Assembly (NCBI GenBank): GCA_900553305.1
Contig: USDI01000171.1
Location: 1 to 5,104, forward strand
Reading direction: 5' to 3'
DNA: 5,104 nt
Origin: an uncultured Lachnospiraceae bacterium
GTDB lineage: Bacteria; Bacillota; Clostridia; Lachnospirales; Lachnospiraceae
The first letter of the stretch is position 1. The number at the start of each line of letters is the position of its first letter. Of the stretch, positions 5,104-5,104 are shown piece by piece. Under the pieces are notes generated by a model. It searched no databases and was not told where the DNA came from. It was given only the letters and a program-made list of their open reading frames with translations. A program made the position numbers and the translations under genes.

Positions 5104-5104
5104 G

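Overview
The window looks like a chromosomal segment from a low-to-moderate GC Firmicute of the class Clostridia, most likely a Lachnospiraceae-type gut anaerobe. This is inferred from protein character (a YbtP/YbtQ-like half-ABC exporter pair, a DhaS-like TetR regulator, a DegV/FakB protein), from strong purine-rich Shine-Dalgarno sequences and from SigA-type promoters. No rRNA, tRNA, CRISPR array, insertion sequence or attachment site is visible.

Layout. Positions 1-136 hold the last ~44 codons of an upstream ABC exporter subunit, with signs of a frame break near the window edge. Two bases after its stop begins a complete half-ABC exporter (139-1878); the two tails resemble each other, so they are probably a paralogous heterodimer in one operon. 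A 144-bp spacer (1879-2022) carries a possible decayed coding fragment and a near-perfect UUCG-capped intrinsic terminator. The next gene's ribosome binding site begins right after the U tract. That gene (2023-2982) encodes an unusual two-nuclease protein: an N-terminal GIY-YIG domain joined to an sce7726/MmcB-like PD-(D/E)XK domain. It overlaps by 31 bp a YbaK/ProX-type aminoacyl-tRNA deacylase gene (2952-3422), so the two are probably translationally coupled. A second spacer (3423-3567) holds a short A-rich direct repeat, a good SigA promoter and operator-like repeats in front of a TetR/DhaS-like regulator (3568-4176). Facing it on the minus strand is a DegV/FakB fatty-acid-binding protein gene (4145-5041). 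The two convergent genes overlap tail to tail by 32 bp around a hairpin. The degV promoter (TTGACA, 17 bp, TAAAAT) lies at the right edge.

How the parts may work together. The ABC pair is a membrane transport unit. The nuclease/deacylase pair forms a separate two-gene unit whose only obvious transcription source is upstream of the terminator. The TetR regulator has its own promoter and probably regulates itself; its other targets could be degV or the ABC pair, but nothing in the sequence proves this. DegV/FakB supplies exogenous fatty acids for phosphorylation by FakA, encoded elsewhere. The most distinctive element is the GIY-YIG plus PD-(D/E)XK fusion coupled to a tRNA-editing-type hydrolase. 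The rest looks like ordinary core or near-core genome.
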